NCBI RefSeq assembly: GCF_001719045.1
Contig: NZ_CP015423.1
Span: 3,967,501 to 4,031,500, forward strand
Source of the DNA: Paenibacillus polymyxa
GTDB lineage: Bacteria; Bacillota; Bacilli; Paenibacillales; Paenibacillaceae
Reading direction: 5' to 3'
DNA: 64,000 nucleotides
Each line of letters starts with the position of its first letter. The first letter of the stretch is position 1. The notes under the pieces are model-generated. The model did not search any database, had not been told where the DNA came from, and worked only from the letters and a program-made list of their open reading frames with translations. Of the stretch, positions 45,772 to 56,694 are shown piece by piece. The translations under genes and the position numbers were made by a program.

Positions 45772-45806
45772 AAAGGAGAGCCGTATTTACGGACTCTCTT
45801 TTTTTA
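45772..45806 (+). terminator. terminator of the rhamnogalacturonan lyase gene
   Basis: GAGAGCCGT pairs with ACGGACTCTC across ATTT (one bulge), followed by seven T. Confidence 0.9.
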
Positions 45807-45870
45807 CGTATTGATGTTATTGAGAATATGAAATGTAACCGCGCACATGTAAAGGGTATGATATATTACT

Positions 45871-45887
45871 TGACGTAAAATTTGACA
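45871..45887. promoter_or_regulatory. candidate GlnR site I upstream of the nif promoter
   Basis: TGACGTAAAATTTGACA keeps the spacing and right half of the GlnR/TnrA consensus TGTNA-N7-TNACA. It is centred about 90 bases before the expected transcription start, where P. polymyxa is known to carry an activating GlnR site. Match is partial. Confidence 0.45.
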
Positions 45888-45934
45888 CATATGTGAAATG
45901 AGGATAAATGTCAGGGATTTCATGGAGAAGCGAA

Positions 45935-45963
45935 TTGACTGTATTTGTCCCTGTCTCTAAGAT
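45935..45963 (+). promoter_or_regulatory. sigma-A promoter of the nif operon
   Basis: TTGACT (45935-45940), a 17-base spacer and TAAGAT (45958-45963). There is no sigma-54 -24/-12 element, in keeping with Paenibacillus nif operons, which are driven by the housekeeping sigma factor under GlnR. Confidence 0.8.
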
Positions 45964-45995
45964 GTAATTATATTCCAGACAAAAACAGAGAATTG

Positions 45996-46012
45996 TGTGA
46001 GGGAATATAACG
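45996..46012. promoter_or_regulatory. candidate GlnR site II, downstream of the nif transcription start
   Basis: TGTGAGGGAATATAACG fits TGTNA-N7-TNACA with one mismatch. It lies about 30 bases past the expected start of transcription, where bound GlnR would repress in excess nitrogen. Confidence 0.65.
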
Positions 46013-46029
46013 TAGAGAGGAGGGAATGA

Positions 46030-47529
46030 ATGGACTCTTTAGCTGATCTCTCGGAAACCCCCTTAGCCTTGGAAACCCTCAGACGACATCCCTGTTATAA
46101 CGAAGAGGCACATCGCTATTTTGCGCGCATTCATCTTCCAGTAGCCCCGGCATGCAATATTCAGTGCCATTATTGCAACCGCAAATTCGATTGCGTCAAT
46201 GAAAGCCGTCCCGGCGTTGTTAGTGAACTGCTCACGCCGGAGCAGGCGGCGAGCAAGACCTATGGCGTAGCGGCACAGCTGATGCAACTGTCCGTTGTCG
46301 GCATTGCGGGACCTGGAGATCCGCTGGCCAATGCGGAGGCAACCTTCGATACCTTCCGCCGGGTCCGTGAGACAGTTAAGGATGTCATATTCTGTCTCAG
46401 CACGAATGGCCTTACCTTGATCAGGCATATCGACAGGATTGTAGAGTTGGGTATTTCGCATGTCACGATCACGATCAATGCTGTAGATCCAGTGGTGGGG
46501 AGCCGCATTTATGGATGGGTCTACGATGAAGGAAAACGCTATGCAGGAGAGGAGGCCGCGCGGCTGTTGATTGATCGCCAGCTGGCAGGCTTGAAGATGC
46601 TGGCTTCGAGAGGCGTATTGTGCAAGGTGAACTCGGTGCTGATTCCCGAAGTCAATGATGCCCATCTGCCAGAGGTAGCCAGGGTGGTCAAGGAGCACGG
46701 CGCGGTACTGCACAACATTATGCCGCTCATCATCGCACCCGGCAGTCGGTATGAGCAGGAAGGGATGCGGGCCCCCCGTCCCCGTCTGGTCCGGCAGCTG
46801 CAGGAGCAATGTGCTGAGGCGGGAGCTGTCATTATGCGCCATTGCCGTCAGTGCAGGGCGGATGCGATTGGACTGCTGGGCGAGGATCGCAATCAGGATT
46901 TTACATGGGAGAACATTGCGGCTGCTCCTCCCATGGATGAAGGGGCAAGGGCACAATTTCAGAAAGAACTGGATGAGAAGGTGAGAGTGAGAATGGAACG
47001 CAAGGAGGGACAATCGCACCACAAACAACCGTCAACCGGGGGTGGATGTAGCTGCCCGTTATCGGAGGATAAGCCTGAAGCAAGCTTTACCTCAAAGCCA
47101 GTCCTAATCGCTGTGGCCAGTCGTGGCGGAGGGAAGGTGAATCAGCATTTCGGTCGTGCCAAGGAATTCATGATCTATGAAAGCGACGGGACTATCGTAA
47201 ATTTCATAGGCATTCGTAAGGTGCAATCCTACTGCCATGGGAAAGCCGATTGCAATGGAGACAAGGTCGAGACGATGAAGGAGATCCTTTCCATGGTGCA
47301 TGACTGTGCATTGCTGCTGTCGTCCGGCATAGGCGAAGCTCCCAAAGAGGCATTGCAGGAAGCTGGCGTGCTGCCTATTGTATGTGGCGGGGATATTGAG
47401 GAATCCGTTCTGGAATATGTAAAATTTCTGCGTTATATGTATCCTGTGCAGAGCAATAAGGGAAGTAAGCGCAATAAGGGAGTTAAGGGCACTCATTCGG
47501 ATTTACCCATTGAACATTTTGGAGGCTGA
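46030..47529 (+). CDS. nifB: nitrogenase cofactor biosynthesis protein NifB
   Basis: 499 residues. Radical SAM enzyme that builds NifB-co, the Fe-S-C core of the nitrogenase cofactor, from [4Fe-4S] clusters. The radical SAM cluster site is Cys42-x3-Cys46-x2-Cys49 in CNIQCHYC, followed by the nearby FDC. Other NifB features: AGPGDPLAN, HVTITINAVDP, and a C-rich segment RHCRQCRADAIGLLGED. The C-terminal third (from about 355) is a NifX/NafY-like cofactor-binding domain (VNQHFGRAKEFMIYE), so this is the two-domain form. AGGAGGG precedes the ATG. First gene of the nif operon, six bases ahead of nifH. Confidence 0.97.
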   Translation: MDSLADLSETPLALETLRRHPCYNEEAHRYFARIHLPVAPACNIQCHYCNRKFDCVNESRPGVVSELLTPEQAASKTYGVAAQLMQLSVVGIAGPGDPLANAEATFDTFRRVRETVKDVIFCLSTNGLTLIRHIDRIVELGISHVTITINAVDPVVGSRIYGWVYDEGKRYAGEEAARLLIDRQLAGLKMLASRGVLCKVNSVLIPEVNDAHLPEVARVVKEHGAVLHNIMPLIIAPGSRYEQEGMRAPRPRLVRQLQEQCAEAGAVIMRHCRQCRADAIGLLGEDRNQDFTWENIAAAPPMDEGARAQFQKELDEKVRVRMERKEGQSHHKQPSTGGGCSCPLSEDKPEASFTSKPVLIAVASRGGGKVNQHFGRAKEFMIYESDGTIVNFIGIRKVQSYCHGKADCNGDKVETMKEILSMVHDCALLLSSGIGEAPKEALQEAGVLPIVCGGDIEESVLEYVKFLRYMYPVQSNKGSKRNKGVKGTHSDLPIEHFGG

Positions 47530-48402
<873 letters not shown>

Positions 48403-48490
48403 GCTGTAGCCAGAAGGCTTAATGACGGAATCATCGTGTGATGGTGGGGGGAGCTGAATGCACAGCTCGCAGGAGGGAGGAATAGGCCAA

Positions 48491-49939
48491 ATGAGCAGTA
48501 TTGTGGATAAGGGAAAGCAGATCGTAGAGGAGATACTGGAGGTATATCCCAAGAAGGCCAAGAAGGATCGGACCAAGCATTTTGAGATCGCGGATGAGGA
48601 ACTTGTGAACTGCGGAACCTGTTCCATCAAGTCCAACATGAAATCACGGCCCGGCGTTATGACAGCAAGGGGTTGTGCTTATGCAGGCTCCAAGGGTGTG
48701 GTATGGGGCCCGATTAAAGACATGGTGCACATTAGCCATGGTCCCATCGGCTGCGGGCAATACAGTTGGGGTACCCGACGCAATTATGCGAATGGGGTAT
48801 TGGGCATCGATAATTTTACCGCCATGCAGATTACCAGCAATTTTCAGGAAAAGGATATCGTGTTCGGGGGAGATAAGAAGTTGGAGGTGATCTGCAGGGA
48901 AATTAAGGAGATGTTCCCGCTGGCTAAAGGCATCTCCGTACAATCTGAATGTCCGGTCGGACTGATTGGTGATGATATCGGGGCTGTGGCCAAAAAGATG
49001 ACAGAGGAGCTGGGCATTCCGGTCATTCCTGTACGCTGTGAGGGTTTTCGCGGAGTGAGTCAGTCTCTGGGGCATCACATTGCTAATGATGCTATCCGCG
49101 ATTTTCTGATGGGGCGCCGGGAGCTAAAGGAGTGCGGGCCTTATGATGTCTCCATTATTGGGGACTACAATATCGGCGGTGATGCCTGGGCCTCGCGCAT
49201 TTTGCTGGAGGAAATGGGACTGCGGGTCATAGCGCAGTGGTCGGGTGACGGTACGATCAATGAGCTGGGGATTGCCCATAAATCCAAGCTCAATCTGATC
49301 CATTGTCATCGTTCCATGAATTATATGTGCACAACGATGGAGCAGGAATACGGAATTCCCTGGATGGAATATAACTTCTTTGGCCCGACGAAGACGATGG
49401 AGAGCCTCAGAGCGATTGCTGCCCGCTTTGACGAGACGATTCAGGAAAAATGTGAGCAGGTCATTGCCCAATATATGCCGCAGATGGAGGCGGTCATCCG
49501 TAAATACCGCCCACGTCTGGAAGGCAAAAAGGTGATGCTTCTGATTGGCGGGCTGCGGGCAAGGCATACCATCGGTGCCTATGAGGATCTGGGTATGGAA
49601 ATTGTGGCTACAGGCTATGAATTTGCCCATAAGGATGATTACGAAAAGACGTTTCCCGATGTAAAGGAAGGTACTATTCTGTACGATGATCCAACGGCCT
49701 ATGAACTGGAGGAATTGGCCCAGCGGCTGAATATTGACTTAATGGGCGCCGGAGTCAAGGAGAAATACGTGTATCACAAAATGGGCATTCCCTTCCGTCA
49801 AATGCACTCTTGGGATTACAGCGGGCCTTATCATGGTTTTGACGGCTTTAAGATTTTTGCGCGTGATATGGATATGACCATAAACAGTCCAGTATGGAGC
49901 CTGCTGCCATCACGGCAGACTGCGGAGGTGTCGGTATGA
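48491..49939 (+). CDS. nifD: nitrogenase molybdenum-iron protein alpha chain NifD
   Basis: 482 residues from ATG 48491 (GGAGGGAGG ahead); a frame open from 48458 lacks such a site. Forms the alpha2beta2 dinitrogenase with NifK. FeMo-cofactor ligands are present: Cys272 in [10 protein letters not shown] and His439 in [13 protein letters not shown] (Cys275 and His442 in Azotobacter). P-cluster cysteines occur in NCGTCS, RGCAYAG and GPIGCG. Stop overlaps the start of nifK (ATGA). Confidence 0.98.
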   Translation: MSSIVDKGKQIVEEILEVYPKKAKKDRTKHFEIADEELVNCGTCSIKSNMKSRPGVMTARGCAYAGSKGVVWGPIKDMVHISHGPIGCGQYSWGTRRNYANGVLGIDNFTAMQITSNFQEKDIVFGGDKKLEVICREIKEMFPLAKGISVQSECPVGLIGDDIGAVAKKMTEELGIPVIPVRCEGFRGVSQSLGHHIANDAIRDFLMGRRELKECGPYDVSIIGDYNIGGDAWASRILLEEMGLRVIAQWSGDGTINELGIAHKSKLNLIHCHRSMNYMCTTMEQEYGIPWMEYNFFGPTKTMESLRAIAARFDETIQEKCEQVIAQYMPQMEAVIRKYRPRLEGKKVMLLIGGLRARHTIGAYEDLGMEIVATGYEFAHKDDYEKTFPDVKEGTILYDDPTAYELEELAQRLNIDLMGAGVKEKYVYHKMGIPFRQMHSWDYSGPYHGFDGFKIFARDMDMTINSPVWSLLPSRQTAEVSV

Positions 49940-51465
49940 GCGAGCGTCTGAACATTGTCGATCACAATCAGTTGTTTCGGCAGGATAAATATGTACGCCA
50001 GCGTGAGGAGAAACGGGCTTTTGAGGCCCCTTGCTCGCCAGAGGAGGTTACTGCCACCCTGGAGTATACCAAGACCAAGGAATACAAGGACAAGAATTTC
50101 GCTCGTACAGCCGTAGTTGTGAACCCGGCCAAGGCTTGTCAGCCGCTGGGAGCGGTCATGGCTGCGCTGGGCTTCGAAAAAACGCTCCCGTTCATTCATG
50201 GCTCACAGGGCTGTACAGCTTATTTCCGCAGCCATCTTGCCCGCCACTTCAAAGAGCCTGTTCCTGCCGTCTCCACCTCGATGACCGAGGATGCCGCCGT
50301 ATTCGGCGGCATGCGCAACCTCATTGACGGTATAGAGAACTGCATTGCCTTGTATCAGCCGGAGATGATTGCGGTATGCACGACCTGTATGGCAGAGGTG
50401 ATCGGGGATGATCTGTCTGCCTTCCTGGCCAATGCCCGTCAGGAGGGAGCCCTTCCTGAGGATATGCCGGTTCCTTTTGCCAATACCCCCAGCTTCTCCG
50501 GTTCACATATTACAGGCTATGACGCCATGCTGCGCTCTGTGCTGGAGACGTTGTATAACAAGTCAGGCCGGACGCCGCAGCCTGGTCATGAATTGAAGCT
50601 GAATGTACTGCTCGGGTTTGACGGGTATACAGGCAATTTTGCGGAAATGCGGCGCATGCTGGGGATGTTCGGCGCTACGTATACCATTCTGGGTGACCAC
50701 AGCAGTAATTTTGATTCAGGGGCTACTGGAGAGTACAGCTACTATTACGGGGGAACGCCGCTTGAGGATGTGCCCAAGGCCGCAGATGCTGCAGGCACGT
50801 TGGCGATCCAGCAGTACTCTCTTCGTAAAACATTAGGTTATATGAAGCAAACCTGGGGGCAGCAGGTGTTCTCCATCTCCACACCGCTGGGCATCCGGGC
50901 TACAGATCGGTTGCTTGAGGAGATTAGCCGCCTGTCTGGAAGAGAAATTCCCGAGGCATTGAAGCAGGAGCGCGCCCGAATTGTGGATGCTATGATGGAT
51001 TCGCATGCTTATCTGCACGGCAAACGAGTGGCTATGGCGGGAGACCCGGATATGCTCATCGGCCTGATTGGCTTTTGTCTGGAGCTGGGCATGGAGCCGG
51101 TGCATATTGTGTGCTCCAATGGGGACCGGAAATTTGAGAAGGAAGCAGAGCTTCTGCTGAAGTCCAGCCCTTACGGTGCAGAAGCCACGGTTCATTCCGG
51201 TCAGGATTTGTGGCATATGCGTTCGCTGCTGTTCCAGGACCCAGTAGACCTGGCTATTGGTAGCTCCCACCTGAAGTTCGCGGCGAAAGAAGCGAAAATT
51301 CCATTGCTCCGTGTGGGCTTTCCGATCTTCGACAGGCATCATCTGCATCGTTATCCGATTATCGGCTACCAGGGTGCGCTGAATCTGCTTACCCAATTCG
51401 TGAATACCGTACTGGATGTCATGGAGGAGCAGGCTCCGGATCATAGCTTTGATCTAGTGCGCTAA
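49936..51465 (+). CDS. nifK: nitrogenase molybdenum-iron protein beta chain NifK
   Basis: 509 residues from ATG 49936, overlapping the nifD stop; GGAGGTG ahead. Beta subunit of the MoFe protein; shares the P-cluster with NifD through the cysteines in [24 protein letters not shown] and [12 protein letters not shown]. The end [22 protein letters not shown] is typical. A 79-base gap before nifE holds a 13-base palindrome (AAGTTGACAACTT, 51486-51498). Confidence 0.98.
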   Translation: MSERLNIVDHNQLFRQDKYVRQREEKRAFEAPCSPEEVTATLEYTKTKEYKDKNFARTAVVVNPAKACQPLGAVMAALGFEKTLPFIHGSQGCTAYFRSHLARHFKEPVPAVSTSMTEDAAVFGGMRNLIDGIENCIALYQPEMIAVCTTCMAEVIGDDLSAFLANARQEGALPEDMPVPFANTPSFSGSHITGYDAMLRSVLETLYNKSGRTPQPGHELKLNVLLGFDGYTGNFAEMRRMLGMFGATYTILGDHSSNFDSGATGEYSYYYGGTPLEDVPKAADAAGTLAIQQYSLRKTLGYMKQTWGQQVFSISTPLGIRATDRLLEEISRLSGREIPEALKQERARIVDAMMDSHAYLHGKRVAMAGDPDMLIGLIGFCLELGMEPVHIVCSNGDRKFEKEAELLLKSSPYGAEATVHSGQDLWHMRSLLFQDPVDLAIGSSHLKFAAKEAKIPLLRVGFPIFDRHHLHRYPIIGYQGALNLLTQFVNTVLDVMEEQAPDHSFDLVR

Positions 51466-51485
51466 TTGCTGTATCGCGTAGATGG

Positions 51486-51498
51486 AAGTTGACAACTT
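51486..51498. promoter_or_regulatory. palindrome between nifK and nifE
   Basis: AAGTTGACAACTT is a perfect palindrome around a central A and contains TTGACA (51489-51494), which could be a -35. No good -10 lies 17 bases on, so an internal nif promoter is only a possibility. Confidence 0.25.
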
Positions 51499-51544
51499 GG
51501 CTTGTGATTTCAATGGATTCTATCTGAAATAAGGGGGGTTGCGG

Positions 51545-52906
51545 ATGGAGCCGGCTGTGTCTAACGGAAGGCTGGAGGTATCCTGCGGCAAAAAAATTCC
51601 CAAAAGCACGCCCTGTCCCCGGCCTGTGCCGGGGGAGGCTTCGGGTGGCTGCTCCTTTGACGGGGCTCAGATTACACTGATCCCTATTGCAGATGCGGCT
51701 CATCTGGTGCACGGGCCGATTGCGTGTCTCGGCAATAGCTGGGAGAGCAGAGGCAGCCTGTCCAGCGGCCCGGAGCTGTCGGCGTATGGCTTCACTACTG
51801 ATCTTGGAGAACAGGACATCATTTTTGGTAGTGAACAAAAGCTGCATGAATCGATCCGCTACATTGTCAGCCGCTTTGCTCCTCCCGCTGTATTCGTCTA
51901 TACCACATGCGTCACAGCCCTCACCGGTGAAGATATCGAGGGAGTTTGCAAGGCTGAATCGGAGCAGCTGGGAACGCCGATCATTCCGGTGAACAGCCCG
52001 GGATTTGTGGGCAGCAAGAATCTCGGGACCCGGCTGGCCGGAGATGTGCTGTTCCAGCATATTATCGGCAGCACCGAGCCGGAACAGACAACCTCCCATG
52101 ATATCAATCTCATTGGGGAATACAATATTGCGGGTGAGATGTGGCATATCGAGCGGCTGATGCAGCAGGCGGGAATGAGTATCCTGTCCCGAATTACCGG
52201 AGACGGTCGGTTCCGTGAGGTGGGATGGGCGCATCGTGCCAAGGCCAATATGGTCGTATGCAGCCGGGCTTTGCTGGGTCTGGCAGTCCAAATGGAGCGT
52301 AAATACGGCATTCCTTATTTTGAAGGTTCATTTTATGGAGCAAAGGAGACGAGTTATTCCTTGCGACAGATGGCTTACCTGACGGGAGATCGTGATGTAG
52401 AGCGACGGGTGGATAAGCTGGCCGCACGGGAGGAAATGAGGCTATCGCTGGAGCTGGAGCCCTACCGCAAGCAACTGAAAGGAAAGCGGGCAGTGCTCTA
52501 TACCGGGGGTGTAAAGAGCTGGTCTGTCATTACGGCTTTGCAGGAGCTGGGCATTAAGGTGGTTGGTGTAGGCACGAACAAAAGCACTGCCGAGGATGTA
52601 TCCCGGATTGCTGACCGTATCGGAGATGATGCGGAATACATCCCGGAAGGCGGCGCCCGGCAGATTCTCAAGACCGTACGGAGCCGCAAGGCAGACATGG
52701 TCATTGCCGGGGGCCGGAACATGTATATGGCGCTGAAGGAACAAATTCCTTTTGTGGACATCAATCAAGAACGGCACAAAGCCTATGCGGGCTATGATGG
52801 GCTGTTATCTCTGGCGAAACAGCTTGTGCATACGCTACAGCATCCGGTATGGGAACTGACCGCCAAATTGGCTCCATGGGAGGAGGAGACGGAATTTGCC
52901 GATTAA
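51545..52906 (+). CDS. nifE: nitrogenase cofactor scaffold protein NifE
   Basis: 453 residues from ATG 51545, with AAGGGGGG ahead; TTG 51539 is an alternative. With NifN it forms the NifEN scaffold on which NifB-co matures to FeMo-co. NifD-like sequence: GCSFDGAQITLIPIADAAHLVHGPIACLGNSWESRG, VYTTCVTALTGEDIEGVC, INLIGEYNIAGEMWHIERL. A short, Cys-containing head (EVSCGKKIPKSTPCPRPVPGEASGG) is usual for NifE. Overlaps nifN by 11 bases. Confidence 0.97.
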   Translation: MEPAVSNGRLEVSCGKKIPKSTPCPRPVPGEASGGCSFDGAQITLIPIADAAHLVHGPIACLGNSWESRGSLSSGPELSAYGFTTDLGEQDIIFGSEQKLHESIRYIVSRFAPPAVFVYTTCVTALTGEDIEGVCKAESEQLGTPIIPVNSPGFVGSKNLGTRLAGDVLFQHIIGSTEPEQTTSHDINLIGEYNIAGEMWHIERLMQQAGMSILSRITGDGRFREVGWAHRAKANMVVCSRALLGLAVQMERKYGIPYFEGSFYGAKETSYSLRQMAYLTGDRDVERRVDKLAAREEMRLSLELEPYRKQLKGKRAVLYTGGVKSWSVITALQELGIKVVGVGTNKSTAEDVSRIADRIGDDAEYIPEGGARQILKTVRSRKADMVIAGGRNMYMALKEQIPFVDINQERHKAYAGYDGLLSLAKQLVHTLQHPVWELTAKLAPWEEETEFAD

Positions 52907-54203
52907 ATCCGCCACGAAGCCTGTCAGTGTCAACCCGCTCAAGGTAGGACAGCCTTTGGGCGGCGTGCTGGCTCTGCAGGGGATGTATCGCTCAATGCCT
53001 TTGCTGCACGGCGCTCAGGGCTGCTCGGCCTTCTCCAAGGCGCTGCTGACTCGCCATTTTCGAGAGCCGATTGCCGTTCAGACCTCTGCGCTGCAAGAGA
53101 TGGACGTTATATTTGATGCAGACCGGAATCTGGAGGAGGCGCTGGATCATATCTGGTCCAAACACCATCCAGATGTCATCGGCGTGATCAGCACGGCCCT
53201 CACCGAGGTGGCAGGCGTTGATTTTCAGTCTAGGGTAAAGGCGTTCAAGCGAGAACGGGCATTGAAGGACAGTCTGCTGTTTTCTATATCGCTGCCTGAT
53301 TTTCACGGCTCTTTGGAGACGGGCTACAGCAGTACAGTGGAGTCGCTAATGGATGCTGTACTCGGGTTAGCCGGAGGCAAGTCCCCCAAAAAACAGCGCC
53401 GGACGCAGGTCAATCTGCTGCCGGCTTCTTATCTGACTGCCGGAGATGTCATGGAAATCAAGGATATTATCGCTTCCTTCGGCCTGGAGGTTATTACACT
53501 CCCCGATATCTCCACTTCCTTGTCCGGTCATCTGCTGACAGGTTTTTCCCCTTTGACGAGAGGGGGGACTCCGCTGGATTCAGCCTGCCAGATGCTGGAG
53601 TCTTCCTGCACCATTGCCATTGGCGCGAGCATGGAGCGTCCGGCGCGCAGGCTGACTCATGCCGCAGGCATTCCCTACCACTTGTTCACGGGTCTGTCTG
53701 GCTTGGCCGCGAGCGATGCGTTCATACATTTTCTGCAGAAAATCAGCCGCGAGCCAGCCCCTGTTCGCTTCCGCTGGCAGCGTGAAAATCTGTTGGACAG
53801 CATGCTGGATGCCCATTTCTATTATTCCGGCGCTTCCGCTGTAGTGGCGCTAGAACCGGATCATATGCTGTCGACCGCAGCCTGGCTAGAGGAGATGGGA
53901 GTGGAACTGAAACGGCTAATTACACCCTGCAGCACGCCCGCACTGCAAAAGACAGAACGGGAAGTATGGATCGGTGATCTGGATGATGCAGAGGAGAGCG
54001 CGCAGGGCGTTGATTTGTGGATCAGCAATTCGCATGGAAGAAAGGGAGCGCCACGGGCTGGCGCCTCATTCGTGCCGGCAGGCTTGCCGGTATATGACGA
54101 GCTGGGCGCCCACACATCCGTAAGCGTCGGATACCGTGGAACCATGGAGTGGGTGAACAAAGTAGGCAATGTATTGCTTACCGAGAGGGGGAAGGGAGGA
54201 TGA
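52896..54203 (+). CDS. nifN: nitrogenase cofactor scaffold protein NifN
   Basis: 435 residues starting at TTG 52896, inside the end of nifE, with GGAGGAGACGG ahead; the next Met would cut off the conserved NPLKVGQPLGGVLALQGMYRSMPLLHGAQGCSA start, so TTG is well supported. NifK-like beta partner of NifE. LTEVAGVDF, LPDFHGSLETGYSSTVESL and FTGLSGLAASDAFIHFLQKIS are characteristic. Overlaps nifX by four bases. Confidence 0.96.
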   Translation: MPIKSATKPVSVNPLKVGQPLGGVLALQGMYRSMPLLHGAQGCSAFSKALLTRHFREPIAVQTSALQEMDVIFDADRNLEEALDHIWSKHHPDVIGVISTALTEVAGVDFQSRVKAFKRERALKDSLLFSISLPDFHGSLETGYSSTVESLMDAVLGLAGGKSPKKQRRTQVNLLPASYLTAGDVMEIKDIIASFGLEVITLPDISTSLSGHLLTGFSPLTRGGTPLDSACQMLESSCTIAIGASMERPARRLTHAAGIPYHLFTGLSGLAASDAFIHFLQKISREPAPVRFRWQRENLLDSMLDAHFYYSGASAVVALEPDHMLSTAAWLEEMGVELKRLITPCSTPALQKTEREVWIGDLDDAEESAQGVDLWISNSHGRKGAPRAGASFVPAGLPVYDELGAHTSVSVGYRGTMEWVNKVGNVLLTERGKGG

Positions 54204-54589
54204 AGGTTGCATTTGCGACGGAAGACGGTGTGCTTGTGAATGCTCATTTTGGACAGAGTCCCATGTTCACTGTATTCGAAATCCGGCACTCAGGCGTCCA
54301 GTTCCTGGAGCATCGGCGGATAGCCCTGGGGAGCGATGAGAACGAGGCGGGCAAGATCGCCAGCCGAATTGGCCTGATCGAGGATTGTGCCTTGATCTTT
54401 CTGGTACAGATCGGCGCTTCGGCCGCCGCACAGGTTACCAAACGGACCATTATGCCTGTGAAGGTGGCCTTCGGCAGCACCATTGAGGAGCAGGTCCAGC
54501 GTCTCCAGAATATGCTGGCTCGCAATCCGCCCATGTGGCTTGCCAAAATCCTGCACGCTGAGGAGGGCAGCGGCAAAGCCGAATCATGA
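54200..54589 (+). CDS. nifX: nitrogenase cofactor carrier protein NifX
   Basis: 129 residues from ATG 54200, overlapping the nifN stop with GGGAGG ahead. NifX/NafY-type fold: MKVAFATEDGVLVNAHFGQSPMFTVFEI, with the His of AHFG that is conserved in cofactor-binding members. It holds NifB-co or the VK cluster between NifB and NifEN. It resembles the C-terminal domain of NifB in this same operon. Confidence 0.94.
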   Translation: MKVAFATEDGVLVNAHFGQSPMFTVFEIRHSGVQFLEHRRIALGSDENEAGKIASRIGLIEDCALIFLVQIGASAAAQVTKRTIMPVKVAFGSTIEEQVQRLQNMLARNPPMWLAKILHAEEGSGKAES

Positions 54590-54692
54590 GCCTTCAGTAA
54601 GGAAGAGCAACCGAAGAACAACCAGATATGGTGTCAAGATCCTGCGGACCGAATATCTTAAAGGCGGGAGCCGCACATGGAGGGGGGGACGA

Positions 54693-55457
54693 ATGGTACA
54701 GCTGCTGGAAGACGGTAGATACGGACGCCAGTTGAAGCTGCTGGGAGTGGGAGGTCAGAACAGGCTAAAGCAAGCTACTGTTATGGTCGCAGGCATCGGA
54801 GGATTGGGAGGGACAGCGGCCATGTACCTGGCCGCTGCTGGAGTGGGGAAGCTGATATTGGCCCATGAGGGCGTAATCCATCTGCCCGATATGAACCGTC
54901 AGGTGCTGATGGACAGCAGACGAATCGGGGAGGAACGGATGGAGACGGCATTGCAGCATTTACAGCGTATCAATCCGGAGACCGAGCTTGAGGGCCACGC
55001 CCACAGAATCACGGAAGAATCCTCTGGACCATGGGTAGAAGCGGCGGATATCGTGATTGATGCACGGTATGACTTTCCGGAAAGATATGCGCTGAACAGA
55101 CTATGTGTTCGACATGGCAGACCGATGATAGAAGCGGCCATGTACGCCTATGAAGTATCATTGATGACCATTGATCCCGGTAGGACGGCATGCCTGGAAT
55201 GTCTCTACCCGGAAGGCGGACAGCCTTGGGAGCCTCTGGGATTCCCGGTTCTGGGAGCTACATCGGGTTTGATTGGCTGTATGGCTGCACTGGAAGCGGT
55301 CAAATGGATTACAGATGCGGGCAATTTGTTCACTGACCGTATGTACCGTATGAATGTGCTGGATATGAGCAGCTGCACCATAGCGGTCAAACGCAACCCG
55401 CGTTGTCCTTGCTGCGGAACGGGAGGGGATATAGATGAGTCAGTTGCATATTTGTGA
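54693..55457 (+). CDS. hesA: HesA/MoeB/ThiF-family protein of the nif operon
   Basis: 254 residues from ATG 54693 (GGAGGGGGG ahead); the longer frame overlaps nifX and has no such site. E1-like adenylating fold: nucleotide motif GIGGLGGTAAMYLAAAGVG, DMNRQVL with the Arg that contacts ATP, and zinc-binding cysteines CLECL and CPCC near the end. It lacks an evident ubiquitin-like partner gene here. hesA between nifX and nifV is a trait of Paenibacillus nif operons; a role in sulfur or molybdenum supply to the cofactor is proposed, not settled. Overlaps nifV by 23 bases. Confidence 0.92.
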   Translation: MVQLLEDGRYGRQLKLLGVGGQNRLKQATVMVAGIGGLGGTAAMYLAAAGVGKLILAHEGVIHLPDMNRQVLMDSRRIGEERMETALQHLQRINPETELEGHAHRITEESSGPWVEAADIVIDARYDFPERYALNRLCVRHGRPMIEAAMYAYEVSLMTIDPGRTACLECLYPEGGQPWEPLGFPVLGATSGLIGCMAALEAVKWITDAGNLFTDRMYRMNVLDMSSCTIAVKRNPRCPCCGTGGDIDESVAYL

Positions 55458-56571
55458 TACGACACTTCGTGACGGAGAACAGGCTCCGGGCGTTGCCTTT
55501 TCGGCCGAGGAGAAAACTGAAATTGCCATCATGCTGGACTCGGCGGGGGTGGAGCAGGCTGAGATCGGAATTCCGGCAATGGGAAAGGCGGAGTGCAGGT
55601 CTATTGCCAGGATTGCTGCTCTCGGACTTCAGATGAAGCTAATGACCTGGAATCGGGCGGTGTTCACGGATATTGATGCAGCTGAATCGACAGGCGTCGG
55701 CTGGGCCCATATTTCGGTTCCCGTGTCGATGGTGCAGATGAAGTCCAAGCTGGGTATGAATCCTGAGCAGGTGACAGAGCTGATCCGCAAGTCTGTTGAT
55801 TACGGTCAGTGTAAAGGATTGACTGTTTCCGTAGGCTTTGAGGATGCTTCAAGGGCAGATGACCTGTTCCTTGAGCAGTTGGCGAATCAGCTCTACAGGG
55901 ATGGCATCCGGCGCTTCAGATATGCCGATACGCTGTCTGTTCACCATCCCGCTGCGATAGCTGCCCGTATAGACAGGCTTGTATCGCGCGTGCCGCAGGA
56001 TGTGGAGCTTGAGATTCACTGTCATAATGATTATGGTCTAGCGCTTGCCAATACTTTGGCAGCTTTGCAAGCGGGAGCTGTCTGGGCCAGTACCACAGTG
56101 TCGGGCCTTGGGGAAAGGGCAGGTAATACGGCGCTGGAGGAAGTGGTAATGTCGTGGAGGGATCTATATCAAGGAACCTGCGGCGTCCGTCCCGAAATGC
56201 TGAACCCGCTGGCTGCACTGGTGTCCAAAGCCTCCAACCGAATCATTCCTGAAGGCAAGCCAATTGTGGGAGACATGGTATTCGCCCATGAATCCGGCAT
56301 ACATATCAACGGTCTGCTAAAGGAGCGTGCCGCCTATCAGACCCTTGATCCAACCGAGCTGGGCACTGACCATTCGTTCGTACTCGGCAAGCATTCGGGC
56401 AGAAGTGCAGTTCAATATATGCTGGAGCAGGAAGGAATCGAGGCGGGCTCCGGTGAAATCAAGTTTGTGCTGGAGCGACTTCGCCTAGTCGGTGAAGATC
56501 CCAAGCGTGTCATCCATAGCGCGGACTTAAAGCGCTGGTTGCAGTATTATCCGGCAGAGCTGCCGAAATAA
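55435..56571 (+). CDS. nifV: homocitrate synthase NifV
   Basis: 378 residues; GGGAGGGG ahead of ATG 55435, which lies within the end of hesA. HMGL-like TIM barrel condensing acetyl-CoA and alpha-ketoglutarate to homocitrate, the organic ligand of FeMo-co. TTLRDGEQAPGVAF, the metal site HCHNDYGLALANTLAALQAG and GLGERAGNTALEEV are seen. Last gene of the operon; terminator at 56574. The LeuA-like regulatory domain is absent, as in other NifV proteins. Confidence 0.96.
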   Translation: MSQLHICDTTLRDGEQAPGVAFSAEEKTEIAIMLDSAGVEQAEIGIPAMGKAECRSIARIAALGLQMKLMTWNRAVFTDIDAAESTGVGWAHISVPVSMVQMKSKLGMNPEQVTELIRKSVDYGQCKGLTVSVGFEDASRADDLFLEQLANQLYRDGIRRFRYADTLSVHHPAAIAARIDRLVSRVPQDVELEIHCHNDYGLALANTLAALQAGAVWASTTVSGLGERAGNTALEEVVMSWRDLYQGTCGVRPEMLNPLAALVSKASNRIIPEGKPIVGDMVFAHESGIHINGLLKERAAYQTLDPTELGTDHSFVLGKHSGRSAVQYMLEQEGIEAGSGEIKFVLERLRLVGEDPKRVIHSADLKRWLQYYPAELPK

Positions 56572-56573
56572 TC

Positions 56574-56623
56574 AAAAAGGCGTTCCCGTTCGGTAAGTGT
56601 GACCGTGACTGGAACGCTTTCTT
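56574..56623 (+). terminator. terminator of the nif operon
   Basis: AAGGCGTTCC pairs with GGAACGCTTT, with additional pairing in the loop (CGGT...ACCG region), followed by TTCTT. Three bases past the nifV stop. Confidence 0.75.
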
Positions 56624-56665
56624 GTATATCTTTTAATTTCACAACTGGAGTCTCCAATTTGCTGG

Positions 56666-56694
56666 TTAAACGAAGCCGTTCAGAAGGGTATAAT
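56666..56694 (+). promoter_or_regulatory. promoter of the ABC exporter operon
   Basis: TTAAAC (56666-56671), a 17-base spacer and TATAAT (56689-56694). A TGCTGTA...TACAGCA inverted repeat (about 56703-56740) lies just downstream and could be an operator. Confidence 0.65.

Larger units (their letters stand above)
45725..46029. other. 305-base gap: lyase terminator and nif control region
   Basis: No gene. It holds the lyase terminator (45772-45806), the nif promoter (45935-45963) and two GlnR-like sites. Confidence 0.7.

Noticed and set aside
46063..47028. 321-codon frame antisense to nifB, and other long antisense frames in the nif genes
   Set aside because: Shadows of strongly conserved plus-strand genes with no start signals.
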